The position numbers were made by a program, and so were the translations under genes. From Asterella californica (taxonomy: Eukaryota; Streptophyta; Marchantiopsida; Marchantiales; Aytoniaceae), in contig JAYKYS010000002.1 of assembly GCA_036924285.1 (NCBI GenBank), positions 41,059,501 through 41,123,500 on the forward strand: DNA of 64,000 nucleotides. Direction: 5' to 3'. Positions 11,390 to 22,830 of the stretch are shown here, piece after piece; position 1 is the first letter of the stretch; every line of letters begins with the position of its first letter. The notes under the pieces were generated by a model. It saw only the letters and a list, made by a program, of their open reading frames with translations, had not been told where the DNA came from and did no database searches.

Positions 11390-12054
11390 TTTGACAGTTA
11401 ATCCTCATTCAATAAGATCGAAGCCTGTCGAAATCTTAATTTATCTCTTTTCTTTTATTTCCTCTTGTTTTGGTTTTCTCGTCTTCCTTCTCTTTTCTCT
11501 TCTTCCTTCTTCTATTTGGTTTCAGAAGCTTCGTATGAGTATCCGTGAATGTGAATGTCATTGTAGTGCTGTCAGATGACAATTTTAGTAGACACAAGCT
11601 TGGGAAGGCTACAGGGGGCATACACCCTGTGATTAATCTAACCCGTTGGAAATCGTAAGAGTATTTTGTGGTATGGAGTAGTGATTGACATCTATAGAGC
11701 AGAGACATTCTTCTTGAGGTGTCAGAAGCCGACCAGAAGCCGAGAATTGCTTCTGAAAGCTGACGTGAGAAGATTGGAAGCCATGATCCGGAAGCAGTAA
11801 TCGTCTTCTCGGACTTCTCAATGTGTATTTGTGTTGTATTTTGAGTAGTTGTTGTATGTTATGGTCTAGAGCGCCTTCTGAAAGATCTGGAAGCCGCGTG
11901 GTTTTGTGAGAAGAAGAGATTTCTGGACAAAACCCGGGTGTTTGTGAGTTTGAACAGTTCTTAGAACTTAGAACATCGTAACTATGTAAATCTCCTTGAG
12001 GAACAAAATCTTTTATGCTACAATGGACTAAAGGAGGAATCCTATGACGCTACA
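11390..12054 (-). repeat. Inverted GTCTTC-family LTR fragment
   Basis: The reverse complement of this stretch begins TGTAGCGTCATAGGATTCCT at 12054. It then follows the first 650 bases of the LTRs at 36305 and 48907, including counterparts of GGGTTTTGCCTAGAAATCC, of the AGGGGGCATACACC word (read on the + strand here at 11616) and of CGACAGGCTT. It is therefore a diverged, truncated LTR of that family lying in the opposite orientation, next to a gag fragment of the PHD family. Confidence 0.8.
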
Positions 12055-12059
12055 CCTCC

Positions 12060-12572
12060 CTTATTGGTAGTTTAGCCACTAGCGGTGGAGCTGTTGAATG
12101 TAGTGGTCGTGGAGCACCACCAGAGTTTAATCTTGTGGTTCAGTTCTTCCAATGTTTGAGGAAGAACTATCAGGGTGTGAGGACTGACAAGCTCAAGAGC
12201 TTGCAGGAGTTCCAACGGAGGATTATAGAGAGCTTACGCGAGGCGTTCACTTGCATGAGACGGTTGATCAGTGTCACTTAAGGAGTGACGGAGATGCAAG
12301 CAATGTAATGTTGATATGAGATATAGATCGTGAGCTGCGAGGAAGTTAGAGATGCGATTCTCTTACGCGTGACGGCACCTACATTGACTGTTATCTTCAG
12401 TTTGATTGAGTGTATTGAGTTCAACATGACCGAGGAGAGAGTGATGACTGCTGCTTTAGCAGTAGGGATGGCTCCTACACTTCAAGTTCATCTATTTCTT
12501 CTCAAGGGTCTCAGTCTACGCATCAGCATGATCAGATTTAGCAGTAGGGATGGCTCCTACACTCGAGTGTCT
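12060..12572 (+). pseudogene. gag fragment of another PHD-family copy
   Basis: The sequence from 12120 (GAGTTTAATCTTGTGGTTCA) aligns by eye with gag of copies A, B and C over the core encoding FFQCLRKNYQGVRTDKLKSL and the IEFNMTEERVM region. It contains stops. A 27-bp direct repeat (12455-12481 and 12537-12563, TTTAGCAGTAGGGATGGCTC and 7 more bases) lies at its end, just before the LTR of copy B. Confidence 0.7.
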
Positions 12573-14679
12573 TGTCACGTCAGTTTGGGCACCCCGGCTA
12601 GGTTGACCGAGTACTGAGTGGCGAATCTCGATAAGGCCGTTAGTGCCGTTAGGGTGAGTTGGTGGAAGAGATCACTAGGGGTATACTTCGCAGGTAGGGC
12701 TTGGAGGCCTTAGTTCTTCAAGTTGAGCCTTCAAGCTCCTAGCTATGATGGATAGTCTTCGTGAGTGTAATCTGGAGCCTCTGCAAGTACAGAGTGGATT
12801 TGACTCGACTTTAGTGATTGTTTAGTGCCTGTTGGCATGGTGGAGTGAGTACATACCGTTTATCACTTGAAGAACTCAGATTGCGGGGTCTGATTGAGAG
12901 GTTTCAGGTCGCAGATTTCAGCCAATGGGCAGATCGTTGATATCTTCGATTTGCGGATGCGCACGTCCGTAGAGTGGTTCTTTTTGGTTGGATGATCGAT
13001 CACTATGTGGATTACTATCGTTTGAATCTGTTCTTGGTCGATTTGGTGGTGAGGTAGTGCGAAAGCGCTGCTGGAATTTCTGATGATGGGTTTTTGTGAT
13101 CAATTTGAGGTCAGTAGAAGTGCGTCGACGGACGTCGAGTTGACGTGGGTCGACAATTTGTGGTGCTGAAGAGTGCAGTAGGCGTGCGTTGGGAAGACGG
13201 TTCCAATGAACCAAAAATTGTTTGATTTGGTGAAGGATCAAAGAAGTTACAAGACGAAGAAGGTCGTAAGTGGTCCAAAATCTGACGTAAACCCGCATGC
13301 GAGTGCCAATTTGGCACATTTTGACCTTTTGGAGTGCAATTTCGACCTTTGAGGTGCTGTTTTGGATGTGTCTTTTTCATACGCGTCCTTCTTGTGGTGT
13401 TTAGCTCAAGTTTCTTCTCCTACCCAAGCAAAGAGTGAGCGGAAGTGTCGAGGTGTGGAGTGTGTGTTAGGAGACGTTTAGAGGTTTCGAGGAGCAGAGG
13501 TGCGTGAGTGCGGAGGTGTGAGAGCGGAGTGCGAGAGTGCGGAGACGGAGCCCGAGCCCGCGTCTGCCGCAAGTCAGCTTGCTGGCGTGCGTGACAGAGA
13601 TATGTAAGTTTCAATTGTGTGGGAAGTGTAAAACCAGCTGGTCACCCATCCCAACACTATTCATGGACTTGGACACTTAACTCTGTAGTCTTAGCTTTGG
13701 CTTTACCACTAGACCAATAGCTCTTGGTTTCTTCTAGAGATGCGTGCAAATACTTATGGACTTGTTTAAGGTAGTAGGAGACGTTCTCACACGTTCTTAG
13801 AGGGGTGGTAGGCCGACCCCACAGTATTAGGGGAAGCTATAGTTGTGGTAGTGTTTGCATATACCGTAGAGACGAGTATGGAGACAGTTGGTGACAGTTG
13901 TCTTGGGTGAGCTAGTAGAGCTACCAAGTAGATATTTTTGGAGCTACTAGAGGTGTGGACATCTAGTTAATAACCTTAAGTATTAGTTACGGTTGGTGAT
14001 CATATATTGTGCATGTGGTCACCAAAGAGGAGACGTCAATCCGGGTAGGGCTAGGTTTCTCTTTATGTGAATATTTGAGTGTGGAGTGTTATCGTTCGGA
14101 CTTCTTGTGGTTGGAACCCCTCCATATTCTGCTTCTTGTTTGTGCGCCGCGTTTGCTTGTGTTGGCGCTTGATTTCTGGAGTGAGTTCACTCCAGTGTGC
14201 TGTCGATAGTGAGGTTGGAGTTACGGACCAGTCAGACTATCTTTGTTTCTCTCACGGTGTGGTTGGAGTGACGACCAACAGACCATGAGAGGCTGCATGT
14301 GGTGATGGTAGGTACAGGTTACCCTTACTTTGACCGTCCTAGTAGGAAATAGGTGAGCTCAGTAGGAGCGGGGTTAGGCAAGTGGTGGTTACAATGGTGA
14401 CAAGGATTTCAACGTTCTGGTTGGAGAATGTGTTACCGAGATTCTCTCATCACAAAGTTCTCGGAGGTTCTGGTGAGGACTTCTCGAACAATGGATATAC
14501 ACGGAGTGAGGTGAGGTACCGATTACCTACACCATTGTCGTCGGTTGTTCTAGAGGACGAGTCAGACGTAAATAGCGCATTTTTTTATGGTGAGTCGAGT
14601 ATCACCACACTGTTGTTGTGGGACATGGACGAGATCTAACGTCGGGGTCACGAAGGGACCTCGACGTTACTCGGATACA
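12573..14679 (+). repeat. 5' LTR and leader of copy B
   Basis: It starts TGTCACGTCAGTTTGGGCAC. The first ~460 bp match the 3' LTR at 20160-20600 (shared CTAGGGGTATACTTCGCAG-like word, the GATAGTCTTCGTGAG-like word, and the GTCTGATTGAG..CGCAGATTTC region). 13530-14640 matches 35290-36304 of copy C. I could not fix the right end of the LTR or a primer-binding site, so LTR and untranslated leader are given together. No gene is seen in it. Confidence 0.7.
13631..13723 (-). repeat. tRNA-like/5S rRNA-like composite in copy B LTR/leader
   Basis: Read on the - strand, 13723-13704 gives GAGCTATTGGTCTAGTGGTA. Its last 13 bases equal the box A region of plant tRNA-Gly. Then comes AGTTAAGTGT (from 13682) and, after the same 31-base spacing as in plant 5S rRNA, GGATGGGTGACC (13651-13640), identical to the 5S C box core, followed by a CTGG word. 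So the internal control region of 5S rDNA is recognisable with its spacing kept. It is not a complete 5S gene: the 5' and 3' ends do not match. A pol III promoter role is inferred. Confidence 0.7.
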
Positions 14680-16060
14680 ATGGATATCATCGAGCTGGAT
14701 GACTTCATCCAGGAGTTTGAACAGTTGGTGCGATTTGCACCAGATGCAGAACCCACAACTGTTTACACCCTTCATGGCGTGGAAGGATTTGTTCCAACAC
14801 TTGGAGGGACCATTGATGGACGATTATCATGAGTTCCAGCGTGACTACAGTGTGGAGATTGAGTTCTGGAGATAACATTGATCTCCCAACTACGTTTCTA
14901 TCACTACTGGTGCAGTTTTAGGAGGCGTAGCACCTACGAGTTCGGGTGCCATTAGCAATGGTACATCCGCAGGTGACGGAGTATCTACTATCGACGGTGC
15001 GTTCACTAGTAGTGGAGTAGGTAGTGTGAGCGGGATACCACCAGGGTTTAACCTTGTGGTTCAGTTCTTCCAGTGTTTGAGGAAGAACTATCAAGGTGTG
15101 CGGATCAACAAGTCTGTATGAGTTCCAGCGGAAGACTGGAGAGAACCTACGCGATGCGTTTACTCGCATGAGGCGGTTGATCAGCGTTATCCAAGGGGTG
15201 ATGGAAGCACAGGCAGTCCAGTTCTGGTATGAGATACTAGATCCCGAGCTGCATAAGAGAGTCAGAGATGTCATTCTCCTTAGAGATACCGCTCCAACGT
15301 TAGCGGTTGTCTTTGGTTTGGATGAGTGGATTGAGTTCAACATAGTGGAGGAGATGGTGGTGGTTGCTGGGTTCAGCAAGGAGACATCACATGGGACGAT
15401 CACCTCTTTTCGAGGATCACAGGCTACGCAACAACGTGGTGGTGGTAAAGATCGTGTGGAGCAGTCACGATCTCAAGGAGGTGTTGGAAGATCTGGTGGG
15501 CAGAAGCCCATGCCGTCCTTCTCTAGTCAGCAGCAAGTGGATCCTTGCTGGACGTGTGATGGTCCTCATCAGCAGAAGGACTGTCCACAGAGGAGAGGTG
15601 GTTATGAGACGTCAAGGACGTCTCAAGCGATACCTAGACAATGTGAGCATTGCGAGCGACTTGATCACAGTAGTGACCGTTGTTTTGATCTTCATCCCGA
15701 GCTACGGCAAGAGAAGGTTGATCGTGGACGAGGCGGAGGAGCCCAAGGAAGCCGTGATGGTCGAGCTGGAGGTAGAGATCCAGCACCTGAGAGAGGACCA
15801 GTGGATCCACCGTCTGCTACGACGTCAGAAGCAGGTATGACTGCTCGAATTGAGTAGTTAGAACAGAGGATAGCTAGTATGGCTATGACTCAGCATCAGA
15901 TCTCCACGTCATATGACATCAGTCATATGACGTGGAGATCTGATGGAACAAAAGCTTCCACGTCTTATGGAGGAGAAGGAGGTGACTCCGACTTCATGGT
16001 TGATGTGGCGCAGATTGAGACATCTGCGGTAGTGACTCGAGGTGTAGTACATATCTTTGA
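14680..16060 (+). pseudogene. gag of copy B, with two zinc knuckles
   Basis: It starts at ATG 14680 (MDIIELDDFIQEFEQL). A shift follows soon after, and the gag core (LRDAFTRMRRLISVIQGVME) is open in 15096-15857. Two CCHC knuckles are visible: CWTCDGPHQQKDC (C-x2-C-x3-H-x4-C, from 15547) and CEHCERLDHSSDRC (C-x2-C-x4-H-x4-C, about 15640), the nucleic-acid binding end of nucleocapsid. A Gly/Arg-rich stretch follows. A further gag-tail piece is at 16077-16331. The 24 bases at 15898-15921 are inverted at 15922-15945, a near-perfect palindrome not seen in copy C. Confidence 0.85.
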
Positions 16061-16492
16061 GTCATGAGGTGCGTCGGTGGAGTTGGATCCACAACGCGTG
16101 GAGGCTGGTAGACAGGCCAAGCTTCCTCAATCCTTCACGTTATCGGAGGCATTGAGGACCACGTCTATGATTCCTAAACGATCTATCGATGGTGCAGTGG
16201 AGTTGGAGGCATCGACATCCAGGAGTGTGAGTGATATAAGTCAACTCTCGACGTCTGTGGATGCGATGTCGAACTCGATGTTGGGGGCGGCTACAGCAGT
16301 CGAGCCTTGCTATTTTCAGCCACGGATATGAGGGCATTGGGAGTCAGCTTGGCTCCAGTGTTCCAGTTGGCGGTCACGCTAAGTGAGAGCAAGGATGTTG
16401 TTACCTCTAGTGCTGAGGTGGTTCAGCGAGAGACGATAGATGTATCCATAGAGTCGAGGATCAGGACAGCTACATATGGTACTTGACAAGCG

Positions 16493-16810
16493 GTGACTGT
16501 CAGATTAGATGAGTTATTAGCTAGGTCGGCGATTCATCGTGCTGGTTTGGCACCAGGTGTGGTGTTGTTGGACAACAGAAGTGGTATCTTCTGTTTGGTG
16601 GCACCGTCAGGGAAGGTGTATCGATCGCAAAAAGTCTTGTTAGACTCTGCAGCCCATGTTGATGTTGAGGAAGGCGGCGTGTATTGGTTTGGGTCTGAGG
16701 AAGTCCGAGATGGAGAGATGTCCATTCTAGCTACAAACATCTCTAGAAGGATCAGGAGATACATCTGTACACATGACACGAGAGATGTTGACGATGAGAG
16801 TTCATGTTGA
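16493..16810 (+). pseudogene. Retropepsin-like protease, copy B
   Basis: The open piece contains APGVVLLDNRSGIFCLVAPS and then VLLDSAAHVD. This is the aspartic protease active-site region with the third residue changed from the expected glycine to alanine. The equivalent in copy C reads DSRAQPLML. It would process Gag-Pol in an intact element. The downstream flap and second half are not open. Confidence 0.65.
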
Positions 16811-18439
16811 CGATGAGAGTTCGACCAGATCACCTCACGGATGGCTCCATGGTGAGAACCGTCGATGGAGGAGTTGAGTGATGCTCCAACCACTAGACTT
16901 ATCACTTTATCGTCCTTGGATGACACACTCATTGTTTGGCAGTATCCTCAAGAGGATGTGTGTGTTTTGGATCAATTTGAAGGGATCAGCACTAGTTTGA
17001 CAGCGGTATTGTAGGTCGGCATACGAGTACATCGATACTTGTATATGGAGAGAGATGAGATAGCGAGACGAGTCTCATTGCATCATGTTATACGATTGTT
17101 ACCAAGATATCATGATCTACTACCAATGTCAACAGTTTGAAGATACCAACAGGCATTATTATTAGATATTTCGCTGTTGGAGATGCAAGATTTAGTATGA
17201 GTCAGATCTGTGCATTTGGTGACTGCGGGTTGGCCATGTTAGGGCCATACACGTGCAAGGACAAGACATGATCTACATGATCCATGGTCTCGAATGTTCT
17301 AAGAGATGTTGCGGATTCTATGACATCTTCAGATTCATCAGACATATTCTCTAACATACATCTTGGAGAACGTGCCATTGTTGAATGACATTCATCCACG
17401 GATGATGATGGGTGTGCACCAAGTGCGGTCATGGATTGAACCGACTATTTTGTTGGATATAGCGAGAGTGGGATCTTGCGCACATCATCCAGGGTTGTGG
17501 TGGACGAACTTGTTACCTAAGGAGTTGTTGAGATGAGCATACGATGAAGTTCGACGTCCAACACACCTTAGAGTAGATAGTATCTTAGATGCAAGACGAC
17601 GATCTCAAGTAGTGAGAGTCGTTGACAGACCACCCATGACTGTGGTGAACCTAGTGAGAGAACTTAAAGCAACATTGTCTACACTTGTGAGCTTCTTTGG
17701 TTCTCATGCTCCAGAGAGGGAGGTCCTAGACTAATATAGGATGCTAGGTTGTAGTTGTTGGTGGAGTCCAACGCCGATGAAAGAAAGCGTACGATGGAGT
17801 TTCTTACGGATATGACAGTTATGTCTTCGGTGTCAAAAGCACCATGTCATCATGTGTTGGGTCAAGCAATGGACTTTAACTGCTTGACCTGGATTGTGAG
17901 CCTTGGTTTTGTTGAGTAGTGTCGGATGCGATCGATAGATATTAATCCTCAGACCCTTGTGAGTGCTTTGTCTACTGAGATGATAGCGATAAAGACTGAG
18001 ATAAGGAGAGATTGTCATTCGTGGACATTGTGAGATATGACAGGAGATCATTTAGATGTTGCAGGTAAGGCTGCTAATGTCATGTGTGCGGATGCGGTTG
18101 AGTCCACTGATGATGAGCAGAAGAGCTCTGCTCATGATGTCGCTCATAGCAACCAATTGCTTCATCCTCTACCTCTGGTGTGATGACAGAAGATACTTGG
18201 GAGCTTGAGATTGGAGCCGAGCTTATAAGAGAAGAGAGACGGAGAATATACAATCCCTTGAGAGATTACATGAACTGTTTTGTCTTCAGTATGAAAGATT
18301 TAGATATCTTGAAGAGATCGAGTATGAGGATTGAGTTGGCTAGTGACACGCTCATCTTTCAACACCCTTATAGACACAATGATATTGGAGAGAGCCTTGA
18401 TCCGGAGTCGGACTCAAGACTTGTTTGAGGCTGATTTGG
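16811..18439 (+). other. Unassigned pol spacer of copy B
   Basis: Between protease and RT there is about 1.6 kb of broken sequence on the same strand, with short open pieces (18180-18428, for example) that lack a recognisable domain. 57030-57340 in copy C and 6544-6850 in copy A cover a different part of this interval and do not align with it by eye. I see no independent gene here. Confidence 0.4.
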
Positions 18440-19310
18440 TGGAGATATCTTATGGAGAGTATGCATCTACCATTGTTATGCTAGCCAAGAAGGATATGTA
18501 TGACAATTGATTTAACACCAAAGCAATAAGCTTAATAAGGATTCAGGATTTTCAAGATCTCCTGATGAGATCGTGTGTGGCACGGAAATAGTACTATGAC
18601 CTCCTTCATGCAAGTCAACGTCAAAATTGGTAGTATCAAATCGACCCAATAGTACTACAGAACTGGGAGACTAGCCGTCATTGGTCTACCTAGATGCCTT
18701 TGATCATCATTGACAGACAGATGTGTGGAGACTACCGTCTTATCAATCGGTAAACGAAGTCCGATAAGTATGACATGTCTACACCAGGGAGATCTTTGAT
18801 GCGGTTGGACATGCAAAAGTCTTCAATACGTTGGATCTTCGTGCAGGATACTATCAATTGTGGATTGTAGAGGAGGATAAGACCAAGACAGCGTTTTGGA
18901 GGATTGATCCTCACAGCAAGGATTGTTTGTATCAATGATGATTCTTATCATTTGGTTTGAAGAACACACCTTCCGAGTTCTAGAGGATTGTGGATATAAT
19001 CTTAAGAGGAATTGGATTTTGTTCGGTGTTACATCGATGACATCTTAGTCTATAGTGTTACAGTAGAGGAGCACGAGAGACATTAACAATTCGTGTTTGA
19101 GCGATTGAGAGCTCATGATTTGAAGTTCCATCCTAAGAAATGTAAGTTCTTCCAAGATCAAGTGGAGTATCTTGGTCACACTATCTCTCCAGGTGGATTG
19201 GGAGTACAGCAAACAAAAGTAGAGGCGATTGCATGCATTCCACGTCCCACAGATGTGAGTCGTATTCAAACATTCGTTGGTTTGGTGAACTTTTATCGTC
19301 ATATGTGAAG
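18440..19310 (+). pseudogene. Reverse transcriptase, copy B
   Basis: RT motifs occur in order but in shifting frames: YASTIVMLAKKD (about 18460), GDYRLINR (18729-18752), then EIFDAVGHAKVFNTLDLRAG (18789-18848) followed by YYQL, the FxVDII-type fingers/palm join (about 18990), and the active site YIDDILVYS (about 19032-19058). The open end (19093-19308) holds FHPKKCKFFQDQVEYLGHTI and the thumb/connection motif. At least three shifts are needed to read through. Confidence 0.8.
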
Positions 19311-19484
19311 AGGTTGCGTGCAATTGCAAAGCCTTTGACCAAGTTAACGAAGGTGGAGCAAGAGTAGCAGTGGGGAGATGAGCAAGAGCGAGCTTTTGTA
19401 GAGCTCAAGGATAAGTTGACCTCTGTTCTCATCTTGAGGAGACCTATTAGACGACATCCATTCTAACTGCATACTGATTGGAGT

Positions 19485-20155
19485 ATGTTGGGACTTGGAG
19501 CGGTGCTGGCACAAAAGGATGATGAGAGAAGGGAGTTCATTGTGACGTATGCGAGTCGCTCCAACAATTCAGCGGAGTCGAAGTATAGTTCATACGAGAG
19601 AGAGTGTTTGGTTATAGTGTGGGCTGTGGCACATTTTTGGTGTTATTTGTTTAAGAACCTCTTCACTCTCATTACGGATCACCAGCCGCTCAAATGGTTA
19701 ATGGAGTCGTACAAGCTTATGAAGAAGCTTGCATGATGGACTTTGATTCTGCAAGAGTTTGACTTCCAAGTGGTTCATAGGCCTAGGATAGCGAACAAAG
19801 ATGTAGTTGATCTGAGTAGAAATTCATGTACGAGTCAAAAGGATGATATAAGAGCTCGTTGGCATGATGAGAGATCGTGTCAAGAGCAAGATTTGTTCTT
19901 TAGCGAACCAAGAGATTTCGGTGTGAAGAGGAGCATGTTCTTCGTATGTGAGGGATAATAAGGTGCGTGTTGTACCACATCCGTCGTAGAGAGCACAATT
20001 AGTTCGACATGTCCATGAAGAGTTGAGACATTTTGGAGTTAAGAGCACGTATAGTTTACTCCAAGGACAATATTGGTGATGCAGTATGCACACCAATGTG
20101 CAGCAGTTTGTGACACGATGTTGATCTATGATCGAGTACGAGCATCATTCAATGC
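19485..20155 (+). pseudogene. RNase H and start of integrase, copy B
   Basis: The RNase H core is open at 19485-19736: LGLGAVLAQKDDERREF, YASRS, SSYERECLVIVWAV (catalytic Glu) and LITDHQPLKWL (catalytic Asp). 19743-19958 carries DFQVVHRPRIANKDVVDLS, the end of the domain with its last Asp. The zinc-binding start of integrase (VRHVHEELRHFGVKSTYSLL) is at 20007-20066. The sequence stops at about 20155, where the 3' LTR begins, so the integrase core is absent. Confidence 0.8.
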
Positions 20156-20159
20156 TACT

Positions 20160-20640
20160 TGTCACGTCAATTTAATACCTTGACGAGTGCATAGTGGTTA
20201 GTCCCGATATGACTATAGTGTCATTAGGGCGGGTTCTTGGACTAGTCCAACTAGAGGTAAACTTCGTAGGTAAGGCTTGTAGGCTTCAATCTTTGAGTTG
20301 AGTCTTCAAGCTCTTGGCTATGGTAGATAATCTTGGTGAGCGTAGCCTGGATTCTCTGGTGCGCAGAGTGGGTGTAGCTCGACTTTAGTGTTTGTGTATT
20401 ACCGATTGACATGATGAAGTCAGTAGCATTTCTTGCATTTCAAAGAACTGAAGTCGTGATGTCTGATTGAGTGCTCTCAAGTCGCGGATTTCTGTCAATT
20501 GTATCTCCAGAGTGTGTAGATCGTTGGTATCTTTGCTTTGCGAATGCACATGTGCGCGGAGTGATTCGAGCTACGCTTCGATAGTTTTGGATCTAGGTTG
20601 AGATTCAAAGTTAGGTGCAGATTACAAACCACTCAGGTCT
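20160..20640 (+). repeat. 3' LTR of copy B (partial)
   Basis: It starts TGTCACGTCAATTTAATACC and matches the 5' LTR through at least 20600 (GTGATGTCTGATTGAG, a TCAAGTCGCGGATTTCTGTC-like word, TTGCGAATGCACATG). It is cut short before the LINE remnant. A TATA-like GTATATAAAGC lies at 20681-20691, beyond the clear homology; whether it belongs to the LTR is not known. Confidence 0.7.
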
Positions 20641-20839
20641 GTTTCTTAGTTTTGTGTTTTTAGAGAAAAAGAAACATGAGTGTATATAAAGCGAGAATTG
20701 GTATATCTTGCAAAGCTATTTCTCGTGGTTGTTTTTCTTTTTCTTGCCTCTCTTCAGCACACGATATTCTCCACATCCATGAACCTCGTGTTTCTCTGAA
20801 AACTTTCACACAAAATTTGATAAGATAACGTGCATTCAG

Positions 20840-22830
20840 AAAAGTGGTCCAAACTTACAAGATGTGGGACAAAACTAAGGTGCGGTAGAAACGTGTTGCC
20901 TACACTCTGCTCTAGCATGAAATTCAACACTTCACTCTGCTCTTACAAGAAGACCTCAACTCTGAAGAATGGAAACTCAAGCTACAAGTGATGCAATAGC
21001 AACTCTTGGACTGGGACATGACCAAGGCTAAATGGATATAATCTTACTTGACATCAAGTGGGTTCAAGACGGAGAAAAGAGTTCTAAACTTTTCTTTAAT
21101 CTGCTAAACAAACGTAAGGCACAAACTCATATTTCTACCTTGTTGATGTTTAGGGACAGTTTCATTCTGATGACAAGCAAATCCACAAGACTGATGTGGA
21201 GTTATACAGAAGACTTTCTTCAGAGCCGGTCGCGATCCAAGCACAAGATGAAGCGTCCTCTGCAGTTCTACATCACATCAACTCTTATGTGACAACGGAA
21301 GAAGCGACCATGTTGGAGTCTATGCTTACACAAAGGATGAGTTGTTCTTGATGATCAAAGATCTCGGCAAGATGAAGACCATATGGATTACATGTACAGT
21401 TCTTTCTCACCAGTTGAAACATCATCCCGAGCTCTTCTTCAAGGTTGTCATCAAAGAACTCTCCAACCAAGAATTCTCTAACAGTTTTTTTGGAACGAGA
21501 AGTTACTCTCATTCCCTAGTAGAATGATCAAAGATATCTCACAACAAAAAGCCGATCACACTCTTGAATGCCGTAGACAAAGTTGTCACCAGAGCGCTAC
21601 AAAAACAACTTTCTTTAGTCTTTCAACACCTTGTTATCTGACATCAGAATGCATTTTTGCCTTTGCATTCATTACACTCGACTAACTTTCTTTGTAATGA
21701 GACCATGTGGTTTTCGTGAAGGAGGATACTGATTGTGTGCTTTCAGAATAGATTTCAAAATGACTTTTGACTATATTCGATGATCTTTTTTGTTCGCAAC
21801 AATCGAGAGGTGGTGTTTGGAAACACTTTTATCGGCTTTGTGAAGACCTTCACGATAAATACTATAGTGGTATACTCATAAATGGTATTCCAACAAAGGC
21901 GGTCAAAGTGACTAGATCTGTCAGACAAGGCTACTTGCTCTCGCACTTATTATTTTCGATCATAGTGCAAGCATTGACAAATATAATAAAGGTGTGGATG
22001 ATGACTGAAAAATTACAAGAAATCTCCATGCCTTCTGTAGGGATACAATGCATTCAAGGATACTTTGTGGGCAACTCTCATCTTTTCCTCAAGATGGAAA
22101 GAAGGAATCCACTTCAAGCCAAATGGGTGCTCCACATCTTCGGCATTACTTTTGGTCTATTTATCCAATGATACAAATCAGGTGTTAAATGGATTTGTCA
22201 AGACCTCATTTCCTCTGAATGGACAAAGGAGTTGGGTTGAGATTGGATCCTTATCGTACAAAAGGATTGCATGCTTGGCTTTTTCTTTACATATTAATTT
22301 TGCATCGGAGCCATTTTCAATGATTTTTGAGAACTATATAAAGAAGATCAAAGAAACGTTCTCCAAGCCCGTTGCGGCTTCCCTTTCTCCACAAAGATCA
22401 CGTTGGAAAACTGAACAGTTTATGGTATGGTTTGGTTCTTATCTTTATGGACGAGCAACCCAAAGCTTCTTTGGGAGCTAGAAAAAATGACGATATGATA
22501 CATTTGGGATGGTGCCAACGGAAGAGTCAGGCACAGAGTAGCACATCAAGTGTTAATACGAAGCAAGAAGGATGATGGATTAAGATGCATCACATCCAGA
22601 TCAAAGCGTGCGATAGTCCACAACAGATATACTTACTGTCGCCACAAGTTATCCAAGAAGCTTACATGATGGAAGCGGGCTTACTCACCCATACAAATCT
22701 GAATCGGATTTCTCTCAATTGCACATGGGAGCAGTAGTGATAGTGTACAACTTGAAGAGGCTACACGACAGTCAAACAGCTCTTGGACCTGACAGACCTG
22801 ACCGATCCTCTCGTACCTCTCTCCTTCTTA
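20840..22830 (+). pseudogene. L1-like non-LTR retrotransposon (LINE), RT remnant
   Basis: Translated fragments follow the order of plant L1 reverse transcriptase: KWVQDGEKSSKLFFNLLNKR (21048-21107), FYRLCEDLHDKYYSGILING (21829-21888), the RT word SVRQGYLLSHLLF (about 21917-21955, normally SVRQGCPLSPLLF), and a downstream SLHINFASEPFS region (about 22290). Stops and shifts are many, and no endonuclease ORF is recognisable. Long-dead copy; ends by eye. Confidence 0.7.

Larger units (their letters stand above)
12573..20640 (+). mobile_element. PHD-family Ty3/gypsy element, copy B
   Basis: The most complete copy for gag to RNase H: 5' LTR and leader (12573-14679), gag (14680-16060), protease (16540-16700), unassigned pol spacer (16810-18180), RT (18440-19310), RNase H (19485-19960), N-terminal part of integrase (19970-20155), then 3' LTR (from 20160). 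Integrase core and PHD finger have been deleted; the join falls within a few bases of the LTR start. Several shifts and stops make it defective. Confidence 0.85.

Noticed and set aside
13631..13723. A functional 5S rRNA or tRNA gene
   Set aside because: Only the internal control region matches; the 5' third and the 3' end of 5S rRNA are absent, and the tRNA part has no T-arm or acceptor pairing.
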